In this document: positions 24,250 to 38,519 of the stretch, piece after piece
How the letters are laid out: each line of letters opens with the position of its first letter
How positions within the stretch are numbered: the first letter of the stretch is position 1
Source of the DNA: Brassica napus
Taxonomy: Eukaryota > Streptophyta > Magnoliopsida > Brassicales > Brassicaceae
Direction of reading: 5' to 3'
DNA length: 64,000 nt
Assembly: GCF_020379485.1 (NCBI RefSeq)
Contig: NW_026015187.1
Location: forward strand, 203,501 to 267,500
Position numbers and translations under genes: made by a program
Notes under the pieces: model-generated
What the model saw: only the letters and a program-made list of their open reading frames with translations
The model's database searches: none
What the model was told of the DNA's origin: nothing

Positions 24250-26610
24250 GCGGACACCCACGGACGTCCTGCGTGTACTGAACAAACAGCCCACGTGGGC
24301 TGAAATCAGCCAAACTGTCCACACGAAGGGCCAGCGTGCTGAGTCCAAGGACCAGCGTGTTGATATGTGTACTGATGGACAGCCATGGACTTCCTTTGTG
24401 TGCTGACGGACATACATGGACACACACGGACAGGCACGGACGTCATGTGTGTGCTGACGGACAGCCACAGACGTCCTGTCTGTGCTGGCGGACACCCACG
24501 AACGTCCTGTGTGTACTGAACAGACAGCCCACGCGGGCCAAAATCACCCAAACAGTCCACAGGAAGGGCCAGCGTGCTGAGTCCAAGGACCAACGTGCTG
24601 ATATGTGTACTGATGGACAGCCATGGACGTCCTGTGTGTGCTGACGGACACACATGGACACACACGGACAGGCACGGACGTCATGTGTGTGCTGACGGAC
24701 AGCCACGGACGTCTTGTCTGTGCCGGCAGACACCCACGGACGTCCTGTGTGTACTGAACAGACAGCCCACGTGGGCCAAAATCACCCAAACAGTCCACGG
24801 GAAGGGCCAGCGTGCTGAGTCCAAGGACCAGCGTGCTGATATGTGTACTGATGGAAAGCCACGGACGTCCTGTGTGTGCTGACGTACACAGACGGACAGC
24901 CACAGACAGCCACGGACGTCCTGTGTGTGTTGGCGGACACGCAAGGACGTCCTGTGTATACTGAACAGACAGCCCACATGGGCCAAAATCAGCCAAACAG
25001 TCCATGGGGAGGGCCAGTGTGTTGAGTCCAAGGACCAACGTGCTGATATGTGTACTGATGGACAGCCACGGACGTCCTGTGTGTGCTGACGGACACACAC
25101 GGATACACACGGACCACCACAGACGTCCTGTGTGCGCTGACGGAAAAACACAGACGTCCTGTGTGTGCTGACGGACACCCACGTACGTCTTGTGTGGGCT
25201 GACGGATACACACGGACACACAAGGACAAACACTTACAGCCACGGACATCCTGTGTGTTCTGACGGACAGCCACAGACAGCCATGGACGTCCTGTGTGTG
25301 CTGGCGGACACCCACGGACGTCCTATGTGTACTGAACACACTGCCCATGTGGGCCAAAATCACCCGAACAGTGCACGGGAAGGGCCAGCATGCTGAGTCC
25401 AATCACCAGCGTGCTTATATGTGTACTGATGGACAGCCATGGACGTTCTGTGTGTGCTGACGGACACACAGGGACACATACAGACAGCCACAGACATCCT
25501 GTGTGTACTGAACAGACAGCCCATGTGGGCCAAAATCACCCAAACAGTCCACGGGAAGGGTCAGCGTGCTGAGTCCAAGGACCAAAGTACTGATATGTGT
25601 ACTGATGGACAGCCACATAAGTCCTGTGTGTGCTGACGGACACACACGGACACACACGGACAGCCACGGACGTCCTGTGTGTGCTGACGGACACACACGG
25701 ACGTCCTGTGTGTGCTGACGGACACCCATGTACGTCCTGTGTGTGCTGACAGACACACACGGACATACACGGACAGCCACGGACGTCCTGTGTGTTCTGA
25801 CGGACAGCCACAGACGTCCTGTGTGTGCTGGCGGACACCCACGGACGTCCTGTGTCTGCTGGCGGACACCCACAGACGTCCTGTGTGTACTGAACTTACA
25901 GCCCACGTGGGCCAAAATCACCCGAACAGTCCACAGGAAGGGCCAGCGTGCTGAGTCCAAAGACCAGCGTGCTGATATGTGTACTGATGGACAGCCACAG
26001 ACGTCCTGTGTGTGCTGACGGACACACATGGATACATACGGACAGCCACAGACGTCATGTGTGTGCTGACGGACAGCCACAGACGTCCTGTGTGTTCTAG
26101 CGGACACCCACGGACGTCCTGCGTGTACTGAACAGACAGCCCACGTGGGCCGAAATCAGCCAAACTGTCCACAGGAAGGGCCAGCGTGCTGAGTCCAAGG
26201 ACCAGCATGCTGATATGTGTACTGATGGACAGCCATGGACGTCCTTTGTGTGCTGACGGACACACATGGACACAGACGGACAGGCACGGACGTCATGTGT
26301 GTGCTGACGGACAGCCACGAATGTCCTGTCTGTGCTGGCGGACACCCACGAACGTCCTGTGTGTACTGAACAGACAGCCCACGCGGGCCAAAATCACCCA
26401 AACAGTCCACAGGAAGGGCCAGCGTGCTGAGTCCAAGGACCAACGTGCTGATATGTGTACTGATGGACAGCCATGGACGTCCTGTGTGTGCTGACGGACA
26501 CACATGGACACACACGGACAGGCACGGACGTCATGTGTGTGCTGACGGACAGCCACGGACGTCTTGTCTGTGCCGGCAGACACCCACAGACGTCCTGTGT
26601 GTACTGAACA
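24250..26610. repeat. 1850-bp-offset duplication in the satellite
   Basis: About 24250-24760 corresponds to about 26100-26610 at an offset of 1850 bp, including the variant modules CCCACGCGGGCCAAAATC and TTGTCTGTGCCGGCAGAC. Copies differ at a few bases. Outer limits are approximate. Confidence 0.7.
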
Positions 26611-26689
26611 GACAGCCCATGTGGGCCAAAATCACCCAAACAGTCCACGGGAAGGGCCAGCGTGCTGAGTCCAAGGACCAACGTGCTGA

Positions 26690-29600
26690 TATGTGTACTG
26701 ATGGACAGCCATGGACGTCCTGTGTGTGCTGACGGACACACATGGACACACACGGACTGCCACGGAAGTCCTGTGTGTGCTGACGAACATACACGGACGT
26801 CCTGTGTGTGCTGATGGACACCCACCTACGTCCTGTGTGTGCTGACGGACACACACGGACAAACACAGACAGCCACGGACGTCCTGTGTAATATGATGGA
26901 CAGCCACGGACAGCCTTGGACGTCCTGTGTGCGCTAGCGAACACCCACGGACGTCCTGTGTGTACTGAACACACTGCCCATGTGGGCCAAACTCACCCAA
27001 ACAGTCCACGGGAAGGGCCAGCGTGCTGAGTCCAAGGACCAACGTGCTGATATGTGTACTGATGGATAGCCACATACATCATGTGTGTGCTGACGGACCC
27101 AGATGGGCACAGACGGACACACACGGAGAGCCACGGACGTCCTGTGTGTGCTGGCGGACACCCACGGCCGTCCTGTGTGTACTGAACAGACAGCCCACAT
27201 GGGCCAAAATCACCCAAAAAGTCCACGGAAAGGGTCAGCATGCTGAGTCCAATGACCAACGTGCTGATATGTTTACTGATGGACAGCCACGGACGTCCTG
27301 TTTGTGTTGACGGACACACACGGACTAATGGACAGCCACAGATGTCCTGTGTGTGCTGATGGACACACACGGACACACACGGACAGACACAGACGTCATG
27401 TGTGTGCTGACAGACAGCGACGGATAGCCAAGGACGTCCTGTGTGTGTTGGCGGACACCCACGGACGTCCTGTGTGTACTGAACAGACAGCCCACGTGGG
27501 CCAAAATCACCCAAATAGTCCACGGGAAGGGCCAGCACGCTGAGTCCAAGAACCAATGTGCTGATATATGTACTGATGGACAGCCACGGACGTCATGTGT
27601 GTGCTGACAGACACACACGGACTAACACACACCGCCACAGACATCCTGTGTGTGCTGACGGACATACACGAACGTCTTGTGTGTGCTGACGGACACCCAC
27701 GTACGTCCTGTTTGTGCTGACAGTCACAAACGGACACACACGGACAAACATAGACAGCCACGGACGTCCTGTGTGTTCTGACGGACAGCCACAGACAGCC
27801 ACGGAAGTCCTGTGTGTGCTGGCGGACACCAACAGACGTCCTGTGTGTACTGAAAACACTGCCCACGTGGGCCAAAATCACCCAAATAGTCCACGGGAAG
27901 GGCCAGCATGCTGAGTCCAAGGACCAGCGTGATGATATGTGTACTGATGGACAGCCACCGATGTCCTGTGTGTGCTGACGGACACCAGCCACGAACGTCC
28001 TGTGTGTGCTGATGGACACACACGGATGTGATGTGTGTGCTGAAGGACACCCACAGACGTCCTGTGTGTACTGAACATACAGCCCACATGGGGCAAAATC
28101 ACCCGAACAGTCCACAGGAAGGGCCAGCGTGCTGAGTCCAAGGACCAGCGTGCTGATATGTGTACTGATGGAAAGCCACGGACGTCCTGTGTGTGCTGAC
28201 GGACACACACGGACAGCCACAGACTGCCACAGACGTCCTGTGTGTGCTGGCGGCCACCCACAGACGTCCTGTGTATACTGAACAGACAGCTCACGTGGGC
28301 CAAAATCAGCCAAACAATCCACGGGGAGGGCCAACGTGTTGAGTCCAAGGACCAACGTGCTGATATGTGTACTGATGGACAGCCACGGACGTCCTGTGTG
28401 TGCTGATGGACACACACGGACCACCACAGACGTCCTGTGTGTGCTGACGGACATACACAGACGTCCTGTGTGTGCTGACGGACACCCACGTACGTCCTGT
28501 GTGGGCTGACGGATACACACGGGCACACACGGACAAACACATACAGCCACGGACGTCCTGTGTGTTCTGACGAACAGCCATAAACAGCCATGAACGTCCC
28601 GTGTGGGCTGGCGGACACCCACGGACGTCCTGTGTGTACTGAACACACTGCCCACGTGGGCCAAAATCACCCAAACAGTGCACGGGAAGGGCCAGCGTGC
28701 TGAGTCCAAGGACCAACGTGCTGATATGTGTACTGATGGACAGCCACAGACGTCCTGTGTGTGCTGACGGATACAGATGGACACAGACGGACACACACGG
28801 ACAGCCACGAACGTCCTGTGTGTGCTGGCGGACACCCACGGCCATCCTGTGTGTACTGAACAGACAGCCCACATGGGCCAAAATCACCCGAAAAGTAAAC
28901 GGGAAGGTCAGCGTGCTGAGTCCAAGGACCAACGTCCTGATATGTGTACTGATGGACAGCCACGGACGTCCTGTGTGTGCTGTCGGACACACACGGACAC
29001 ACACAGACACCCACTGACAACCTGTGTGTATTGACGGACACACACGGATGTCATGTAGGTGCTGACGGACACCCACGGATGTCCTGTGTGTACTAAACAT
29101 GCAGCCCACATGGGCCAAAATCACCCGTACAGTCCACAGGAAGGGCCAGCGTGCTGAGTCCAAGGACCAGCGTGCTGATATGTGTACTGATGGACACCCA
29201 CAGACGTCATGTGTGTGCAGACGGACACACAGGGACACACACGGACAGCCACAGACGTCATGTGTGTGATGATGGACACATATGGACACAGACGGACAAA
29301 CACGGACAGACACAGACGTCCTGTGTGTGCTGGCGGACACCCACGGATGTCCTGTGTGTACTGAACAGACAGCCATCATGGGCCAAAATCACCCAAAATG
29401 TCCATGGGAAGGGCCAGCGTGCTGAGTCCAAGGACCAGCGTTCTGATATGTGTACTGATGGACAGCCATGGACGTCCTGTGTGTGCTGACGGACACACAT
29501 GGACACACACGGACTGCCACGGAAGTCCTGTGTGTGCTGACGAACATACACGGACGTCCTGTGTGTGCTGATGGACACCCACCTACGTCCTGTGTGTGCT

Positions 29601-32203
29601 GACGGACACACACGGACAAACACAGACAGCCACGGACGTCCTGTGTAATATGATGGACAGCCACGGACAGCCTTGGACGTCCTGTGTGCGCTAGCGAACA
29701 CCCACGGACGTCCTGTGTGTACTGAACACACTGCCCATGTGGGCCAAACTCACCCAAACAGTCCACGGGAAGGGCCAGCGTGCTGAGTCCAAGGACCAAC
29801 GTGCTGATATGTGTACTGATGGATAGCCACATACATCATGTGTGTGCTGACGGACCCAGATGGGCACAGACGGACACACACGGAGAGCCACGGACGTCCT
29901 GTGTGTGCTGGCGGACACCCACGGCCGTCCTGTGTGTACTGAACAGACAGCCCACATGGGCCAAAATCACCCAAAAAGTCCACAGAAAGGGTCAGCATGC
30001 TGAGTCCAATGACCAACGTGCTGATATGTGTACTGATGGACAGCCACGGACGTCCTGTTTGTGTTGACGGACACACACGGACTAATGGACAGCCACAGAC
30101 GTCCTGTGTGTGCTGATGGACACACACGGACACACACGGACAGACACAGACGTCATGTGTGTGCTGACAGACAGCGACGGATAGCCAAGGACGTCCTGTG
30201 TGTGTTGGCGGACACCCACGGACGTCCTGTGTGTACTGAACAGACAGCCCACGTGGGCCAAAATCACCCAAATAGTCCACGGGAAGGGCCAGCACGCTGA
30301 GTCCAAGAACCAATGTGCTGATATGTGTACTGATGGACAGCCACGGACGTCATGTGTGTGCTGACAGACACACACGGACTAACACACACCGCCACAGACA
30401 TCATGTGTGTGCTGACGGACATACACGAACGTCTTGTGTGTGCTGACGGACACCCACGTACGTCCTGTTTGTGCTGACAGTCACAAACGGACACACACGG
30501 ACAAACATAGACAGCCACGGACGTCCTGTGTGTTCTGACGGACAGCCACAGACAGCCACGGAAGTCCTGTGTGTGCTGGCGGACACCAACAGACGTCCTG
30601 TGTGTACTGAAAACACTGCCCACGTGGGCCAAAATCACCCAAATAGTCCACGGGATGGGCCAGCGTGCTGAGTCCAAGGACCAGCGTGATGATATGTGTA
30701 CTGATGGACAGCCACCGATGTCCTGTGTGTGCTGACGGACACCAGCCACGAACGTCCTGTGTGTGCTGATGGACACACACGGATGTGATGTGTGTGCTGA
30801 AGGACACCCACAGACGTCTTGTGTGTACTGAACATACAGCCCACATGGGGCAAAATCACCCGAACAGTCCACAGGAAGGGCCAGCGTGCTGAGTCCAAGG
30901 ACCAGCGTGCTGATATGTGTACTGATGGAAAGCCACGGACGTCCTGTGTGTGCTGACGGACACACACGGACAGCCACAGACAGCCACAGACGTCCTGTGT
31001 GTGCTGGCGGCCACCCACAGACGTCCTGTGTATACTGAACAGACAGCTCACGTGGGCCAAAATCAGCCAAACAATCCACGGGGAGGGCCAACGTGTTGAG
31101 TCCAAGGACCAACGTGCTGATCTGTGTACTGATGGACAGCCACGGACGTCCTGTGTGTGCTGATGGACACACACGGACCACCACAGACGTCCTGTGTGTG
31201 CTGACGGACATACACAGACGTCCTGTGTGTGCTGACGGACACCCACGTACGTCCTGTGTGGGCTGACGGATACACACGGGCACACACGGACAAACACATA
31301 CAGCCACGGACGTCCTGTGTGTTCTGACGAACAGCCATAAACAGCCTTGAACGTCCCGTGTGGGCTGGCGGACACCCACGGACGTCCTGTGTGTACTGAA
31401 CACACTGCCCACGTGGGCCAAAATCACCCAAACAGTGCACGGGAAGGGCCAGCGTGCTGAGTCCAAGGACCAACGTGCTGATATGTGTACTGATGGACAG
31501 CCACAGACGTCCTGTGTGTGCTGACGGATACAGATGGACACAGACGGACACACACGGACAGCCACGAACGTCCTGTGTGTGCTGGCGGACACCCACGGCC
31601 ATCCTGTGTGTACTGAACAGACAGCCCACATGGGCCAAAATCACCCGAAAAGTAAACGGGAAGGTCAGCTTGCTGAGTCCAAGGACCAACGTCCTGATAT
31701 GTGTACTGATGGACAGCCACGGACGTCCTGTGTGTGCTGTCGGACACACACGGACACACACAGACACCCACTGACAACCTGTGTGTATTGACGGACACAC
31801 ACGGATGTCATGTAGGTGCTGACGGACACCCACGGATGTCCTGTGTGTACTAAACATGCAGCCCACATGGGCCAAAATCACCCGTACAGTCCACAGGAAG
31901 GGCCAGCGTGCTGAGTCCAAGGACCAGCGTGCTGATATGTGTACTGATGGACACCCACAGACGTCATGTGTGTGCAGACGGACACACAGGGACACACACG
32001 GACAGCCACAGACGTCATGTGTGTGCTGATGGACACATATGGACACAGACGGACAAACACGGACAGACACAGACGTCCTGTGTGTGCTGGCGGACACCCA
32101 CGGATGTCCTGTGTGTACTGAACAGACAGCCATCATGGGCCAAAATCACCCAAAATGTCCATGGGAAGGGCCAGCGTGCTGAGTCCAAGGACCAGCGTTC
32201 TGA
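26690..32203. repeat. 2757-bp tandem duplication in the satellite
   Basis: About 26690-29446 and 29447-32203 are head-to-tail copies at a constant offset of 2757 bp. Scattered single-base differences are the only ones I noticed, for example GATGTCC against GACGTCC near 27340/30097 and CTTGAACG for CATGAACG near 31346. Each copy spans about 11-12 satellite units in the same order. Confidence 0.85.
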
Positions 32204-34902
32204 TATGTGTACTGATGGACAGCCACGGATGTCCTGTGTGTGCTGACGGACACAAACGGACAGCCACGGACGTCCTGTTTGTGCTGAAGGACACACACGG
32301 ATGTCATGTGTGTGCTGACGGACACCCACGGACGTCCTGTGTGTACTGAACATACAGCCCACGAGGGCCAAAATCAACCGAACTGTCCACAGGAAGGGCC
32401 AGCATACTGAGTCCAAGGACCAGCGTGCTGATATGTGTACTAATGGACAGCCACAGACGTCCTTTGTGTGCTGATGGACACACAGGGACACACACGGACA
32501 GACACAGACGTCATGTGTGTGCTGACGGACAGCGACGGATAGCCATGGACGTCCTGTGTGTGCTGGCGGACACCCACGGACGTCCTGTGTGTACTGAACA
32601 GACAGCCCACATGGGCCAAAATCACCCAAACAGTCCACGGGAAGGGCCAGCGTGCTGAGTCCAAGAACCAATGTGCTGATATGTGTACTGATGGACAGCC
32701 ACGGACGTCCTGTGTGTGATGACAGACACACACGGACTAACACACACCGCCACGGACATCCTGTGTGTGCTGACGGACATACACGGACGTCTTGTGTGTG
32801 CTGACGGACATACACGGACGTCTTGTGTGTGCTGACGGATACCCACGTACGTCCTGTCTGTGCTGACGGTCACAAACGGACACACACAGACAAACATAGA
32901 CAGCCACGGACGTCCTGTGTGTTCTGACGGACAGCCAAAGACAGCCACGGAAGTCCTGTGTGTGCTGGCCGATACCAACAGACGTCCTGTGTGTACTGAA
33001 CACACTGTCCACGTGGGCCAAAATCACCCAAACAGTCCACGGGAAGGGCCAGTGTGCTGAGTCCAAGGACCAGCGTGCTGATATGTGTACTGATGTACAG
33101 CCACCGACGTCCTGTGTGTGCTGACGGACACACACTGACAGCCACGAACGTCCTGTGTGTGCTGATGGATACACACGGATGTCATGTGTGTGCTGAAGGA
33201 CACCCACAGATGTCCTGTGTGAACTGAACATACAGCCCACGTGGGCCAAAATCACCCGAACAGTCCACAGGAAAGGCCAGCGTGCTGAGTCCAAGGACCA
33301 GCGTGCTGATATGTGTACTGATGGAAAGCCACGGATGTCCTGTGTGTGCTGACGGACACACACGGACAGCCACAGACAGCCACGGACGTCCTGTGTGTGC
33401 TGGCGGCCACCCACAGACGTCCTGTGTGTGCTGGCGGACACCCACGGACAGCCACGAACGTCCTGTGTGTGCTGGCGGACACCCACGGGCATCCTGTGTG
33501 TACTGAACAGACAGCCCACATGGGCCAAAATCACCCGAAAAGTATACGGGAAGGGTCAGTATGCTGAGTCCAAGGACCAACGTCCTGATATGTGTACTGA
33601 TGGACAGCCACGCACGTCCTGTGTGTGCTGTCGGACACACACAGACACACACAGACAGCCACTGACAACCTGTGTGTATTGACGGACACACACGGATGTC
33701 ATGTAGGTGCTGACGGACACCCACGAATGTCCTGTGTGTACGAAACATGCAGCCCACACGGGCCAAAATCACCCGTACAGTCCACAGGAAGGGCCAGGTG
33801 CTGAGTCCAAGGACCAGCGTGCTGATATGTGTACTGATGGACACCCACAGACGTCATGTGTGTGCAGATGGACACACAGGGACACACACGGACAGCCACA
33901 GACGTCATGTGTGCGCTGATGGACACATATGGACACAGACGGACTAACACGGACAGACACAGACGTCCTGTGTGTGCTGGCGGACACCCACGGCTGTCCT
34001 GTGTGTACTGAACAGACAGCCATCATGGGCCAAAATCACCCGAAAAGTCCATGGGAAGGGCCAGCGTGCTGAGTCCAAGGACCAGCGTTCTGATATGTGT
34101 ACTGATGGACAGCCACGGATGTCCTGTGTGTGCTGACGGACACACACGGACTGCCACGGATGTCCTGTTTGTGCTGAAGGACACACACGGATGTCATGTG
34201 TGTGCTGACGGACACCCACGGACGTCCTGTGTGTACTGAACATACAGCCCACGAGGGCCAAAATCAACCGAACTGTCCACAGGAAGGGCCAGCATACTGA
34301 GTCCAAGGACCAGCGTGCTGATATGTGTACTAATGGACAGCCACAGACGTCCTGTGTGTGCTGATGGACACACAGGGACACACACGGACAGACACAGACG
34401 TCATGTGTGTGCTGACAGACAGCGACGGATAGCCACGAACGTCCTGTGTGTGCTGGCGGACACCCACGGACGTCCTGTGTGTACTGAACAGACAGCCCAC
34501 GTGGGCCAAAATCACCCAAACAGTCCACGGGAAGGGCCAGCGTGCTGAGTCCAAGAACCAATGTGCTGATATGTGTACTGATGGACAGCCACGGGCGTCC
34601 TGTGTGTGCTGACAGACACACACGGACTAACACACACCGCCACGGACATCCTGTGTGTGCTGACGGACATACACGGACAACTTGTGTGTGCTGACGGACA
34701 CCCACGTACATCCTGTTTGTGCTGACGGTCACAAATCGACACACACGGACAAACATAGACTTCCACGGACGTCCTTTGTGTTCTCACGGACAGCCACAGA
34801 CAGCCACGAAAGTCCTGTGTGTGCTGGCGGACACCCACGGACGTCCTGTGTGTACTGAACACACTGCCCACGTGGGCCAAAATCACCCAAACAGTCCACG
34901 GG

Positions 34903-37670
34903 AAGGGCCAGCGTGCTGAGTCCAAGGACCAGCGTGCTGATATGTGTACTGATGTACAGCCACCGACGTCATGTGTGTGCTGACGGACACACACGGACAG
35001 CCACGAACGTCCTGTGTGTGCTGATGGACCCACACAGATTTCATGTGTGTGCTGACGGACACCCACAGATGTCCTGTGTGTACTGAACATACAGCCCACG
35101 TGGGCCAAAATCACCCGAACAGTCCACAGGAAGGGCCAGCATGCTGAGTCCAAGGACCAGCGTGCTGATATGTGTACTGATGGAAAGCCACGGACGTCCT
35201 GGGTGTGCTGACGGACACACATGGATACACACGGACAGCCACAGACGTCATGTGTGTGCTGACGGACAGCCACGGACAGCCACAGACGTCCTGTGTGTCC
35301 TGGCGGACACCCACGGACGTCCTGTGTATACTGAACAGACAGCCCACGTGGGCCAAAATCAGCCAAACAGTCCACGGGGAGGGCCAGCGTGTTGAGTCCA
35401 AGGACCAACGTGCATATATGTGTACTGATGGACAGCCACAGACGTCCTGTGTGTGCTGATGGACACACACGGACACACACGGACCACCACAGACGTCCTT
35501 TGTGTGCTGACGGACATACACAGACGTCTTGTGTGTGCTGACGGACACCCACGTACGTCCTGTGTGGGCTGATGGATACACACGGACGCACACGGACAAA
35601 CACATACAGCCACAGACGTCCTGTGTGTTCTGACGGACAGCCACAGACAGCCATGGACGTCCTGTGTGTGCTGGCGGACACGCACGGACGTCCTGTGTGT
35701 ACTGAACACACTGCCCACGTGGGCCAAAATCACCCAAACAGTGCACAGGAAGGGCCAGCGTGCTGAGTCCAAGGACCAACGTGCTGATATGTATACTGAT
35801 GGACAGCCACAAACGTCCTGTGTGTGCTGACGGACATACACAGACGTCCTGTGTGTGCTGACGGACACCCACGTACGTCCTGTGTGGGCTGACGGATACA
35901 CACGGACACACACGGACAAACACATAGAGCCACGGACGTCCTGTGTGTTCTGACGGACAGCCATAAATAGCCATGAACGTCCTGTGTGTGCTGGCGGACA
36001 ACCACAGACGTCCTGTGTGTACTGAACACACTGCCCACGTGGGCCAAAATCACCCAAACAGTGCACGGGAAGGGCCAGCGTGCTGAGTCCAAGGACCAAC
36101 GTGCTGATATGTGTACTGACGGACAGCCACAGACGTCCTATGTGTGCTGACGGATACAGATGGACACAGACGGACGCACAGGGACAGCCACGAACGTCCT
36201 GTGTGTGCTGGCGGACACCCACGGCCATCCTGTGTGTACTGAACAGACAGCCCACATGGGCCAAAATAACCCGAAAAGTAAACGGGAAGGGCCAGCGTGC
36301 TGAGTCCAAGGACCAGCGTGCTGATATGTGTACTGATGTACAGCCACCGACGTCATGTGTGTGCTGACGGACACACACGGACAGCCACGAACGTCCTGTG
36401 TGTGCTGATGGACCCACACAGATTTCATGTGTGTGCTGACGGACACCCACAGATGTCCTGTGTGTACTGAACATACAGCCCACGTGGGCCAAAATCACCC
36501 GAACAGTCCACAGGAAGGGCCAGCATGCTGAGTCCAAGGACCAGCGTGCTGATATGTGTACTGATGGAAAGCCACGGACGTCCTGGGTGTGCTGACGGAC
36601 ACACATGGATACACACGGACAGCCACAGACGTCATGTGTGTGCTGACGGACAGCCACGGACAGCCACAGACGTCCTGTGTGTCCTGGCGGACACCCACGG
36701 ACGTCCTGTGTATACTGAACAGACAGCCCACGTGGGCCAAAATCAGCCAAACAGTCCACGGGGAGGGCCAGCGTGTTGAGTCCAAGGACCAACGTGCATA
36801 TATGTGTACTGATGGACAGCCACAGACGTCCTGTGTGTGCTGATGGACACACACGGACACACACGGACCACCACAGACGTCCTTTGTGTGCTGACGGACA
36901 TACACAGACGTCTTGTGTGTGCTGACGGACACCCACGTACGTCCTGTGTGGGCTGATGGATACACACGGACGCACACGGACAAACACATACAGCCACAGA
37001 CGTCCTGTGTGTTCTGACGGACAGCCACAGACAGCCATGGACGTCCTGTGTGTGCTGGCGGACACGCACGGACGTCCTGTGTGTACTGAACACACTGCCC
37101 ACGTGGGCCAAAATCACCCAAACAGTGCACAGGAAGGGCCAGCGTGCTGAGTCCAAGGACCAACGTGCTGATATGTATACTGATGGACAGCCACAAACGT
37201 CCTGTGTGTGCTGACGGACATACACAGACGTCCTGTGTGTGCTGACGGACACCCACGTACGTCCTGTGTGGGCTGACGGATACACACGGACACACACGGA
37301 CAAACACATAGAGCCACGGACGTCCTGTGTGTTCTGACGGACAGCCATAAATAGCCATGAACGTCCTGTGTGTGCTGGCGGACAACCACAGACGTCCTGT
37401 GTGTACTGAACACACTGCCCAAGTGGGCCAAAATCACCCAAACAGTGCACGGGAAGGGCCAGCGTGCTGAGTCCAAGGACCAACGTGCTGATATGTGTAC
37501 TGACGGACAGCCACAGACGTCCTATGTGTGCTGACGGATACAGATGGACACAGACGGACGCACAGGGACAGCCACGAACGTCCTGTGTGTGCTGGCGGAC
37601 ACCCACGGCCATCCTGTGTGTACTGAACAGACAGCCCACATGGGCCAAAATAACCCGAAAAGTAAACGGG
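34903..37670. repeat. 1384-bp tandem duplication in the satellite
   Basis: About 34903-36286 and 36287-37670 match at a constant offset of 1384 bp, including the unusual modules GATGTACAGCCACCGACG and GTGTCCTGGCGGACACCC. I noticed only a few differences, such as CCCACGTGGG against CCCAAGTGGG near 36037/37421. The near-identity points to a very recent unequal exchange. Confidence 0.85.
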
Positions 37671-38519
37671 AAGGGTCAGCGTGCTGAGTCCAAGGACCAA
37701 CGTCCTGATATGTGTATTGATGGACAGCCACGGACGTCCTGTGTGTGCTGTCGGACACACACGGACACACACAGACAGCCACTGACAACCTGTGTGTATT
37801 GACGGACACACACGGATTTCATGTAGGTGCTGACGGACACCCACGGATGTCCTGTGTGTACTAAACATGCAGCCCACGTGGGCCAAAATCACCCGTACAG
37901 TCCACAGGAAGGGCCAGGTGCTGAGTCCAAGGACCAGCGTGCTGATATGTGTACTGATGGACACCCACAGACGTCATGTGTGTGCAGACGGACACACAGG
38001 GACACACACGGACAGCCACAGACGTCATGTGTGTGCTGATGGACACATATGGACACAGACGGACAAACACGAACAGACACAGACGTCATGTGTGGGCTGG
38101 CGGACACCCACGGCTGTCATGTGTGTACTGAACAGACAGCCATCATGGGCCAAAATCACCCGAAATGTCCATGGGAAGGGCCAGCGTGCTGAGTCCAAGG
38201 ACCAGCGTGCTTATATGTGTACTGATGGACAGCCACGGACGTCCTGTGTGTGCTGATGGACACACACGGACAGCCACGGACGTTCTGTGTGTGCTGACGG
38301 ACACACACGAATGTCACGTGTGTGCTGATGGACACCCACAGGCATCCTGTGTGTACTGAACATACAGCACACATGGGCCAAAATCACCCAAACAGTCCAC
38401 AGGAAAGGCCAGCGTGTTGAGTCCAAGGACCAGCGTGCTGAAATGTGTACTGATGGACAGCCACAGACGTCCTTTGTGTGCTGACGGACACACACGGACA
38501 CACACGGACGTCCTGTGTG

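Larger units (their letters stand above)
24074..38519. repeat. composite satellite array, right segment
   Basis: About 14.4 kb of the same satellite, resuming at CCACGTGGGCC after element A. The unit is as in the central segment, with more variants carrying CACACTGCCCACGTGGGCC, GGTCACAAACGGACAC and ATGGACACAGACGG modules. It contains further higher-order duplications (offsets 1850, 2757 and 1384 bp). It stops at a TGTGTGTG run where segment F starts. Minus-strand frames of 455-578 codons occur but are repeat artefacts. Confidence 0.93.

Noticed and set aside
2842..38519. Hundreds of ORFs of 60-578 codons on both strands in the satellite
   Set aside because: They follow the repeat unit, exist in several frames at once, have no start context or domain, and change frame between units. 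The long minus-strand frames arise because the unit contains few stops on that strand.
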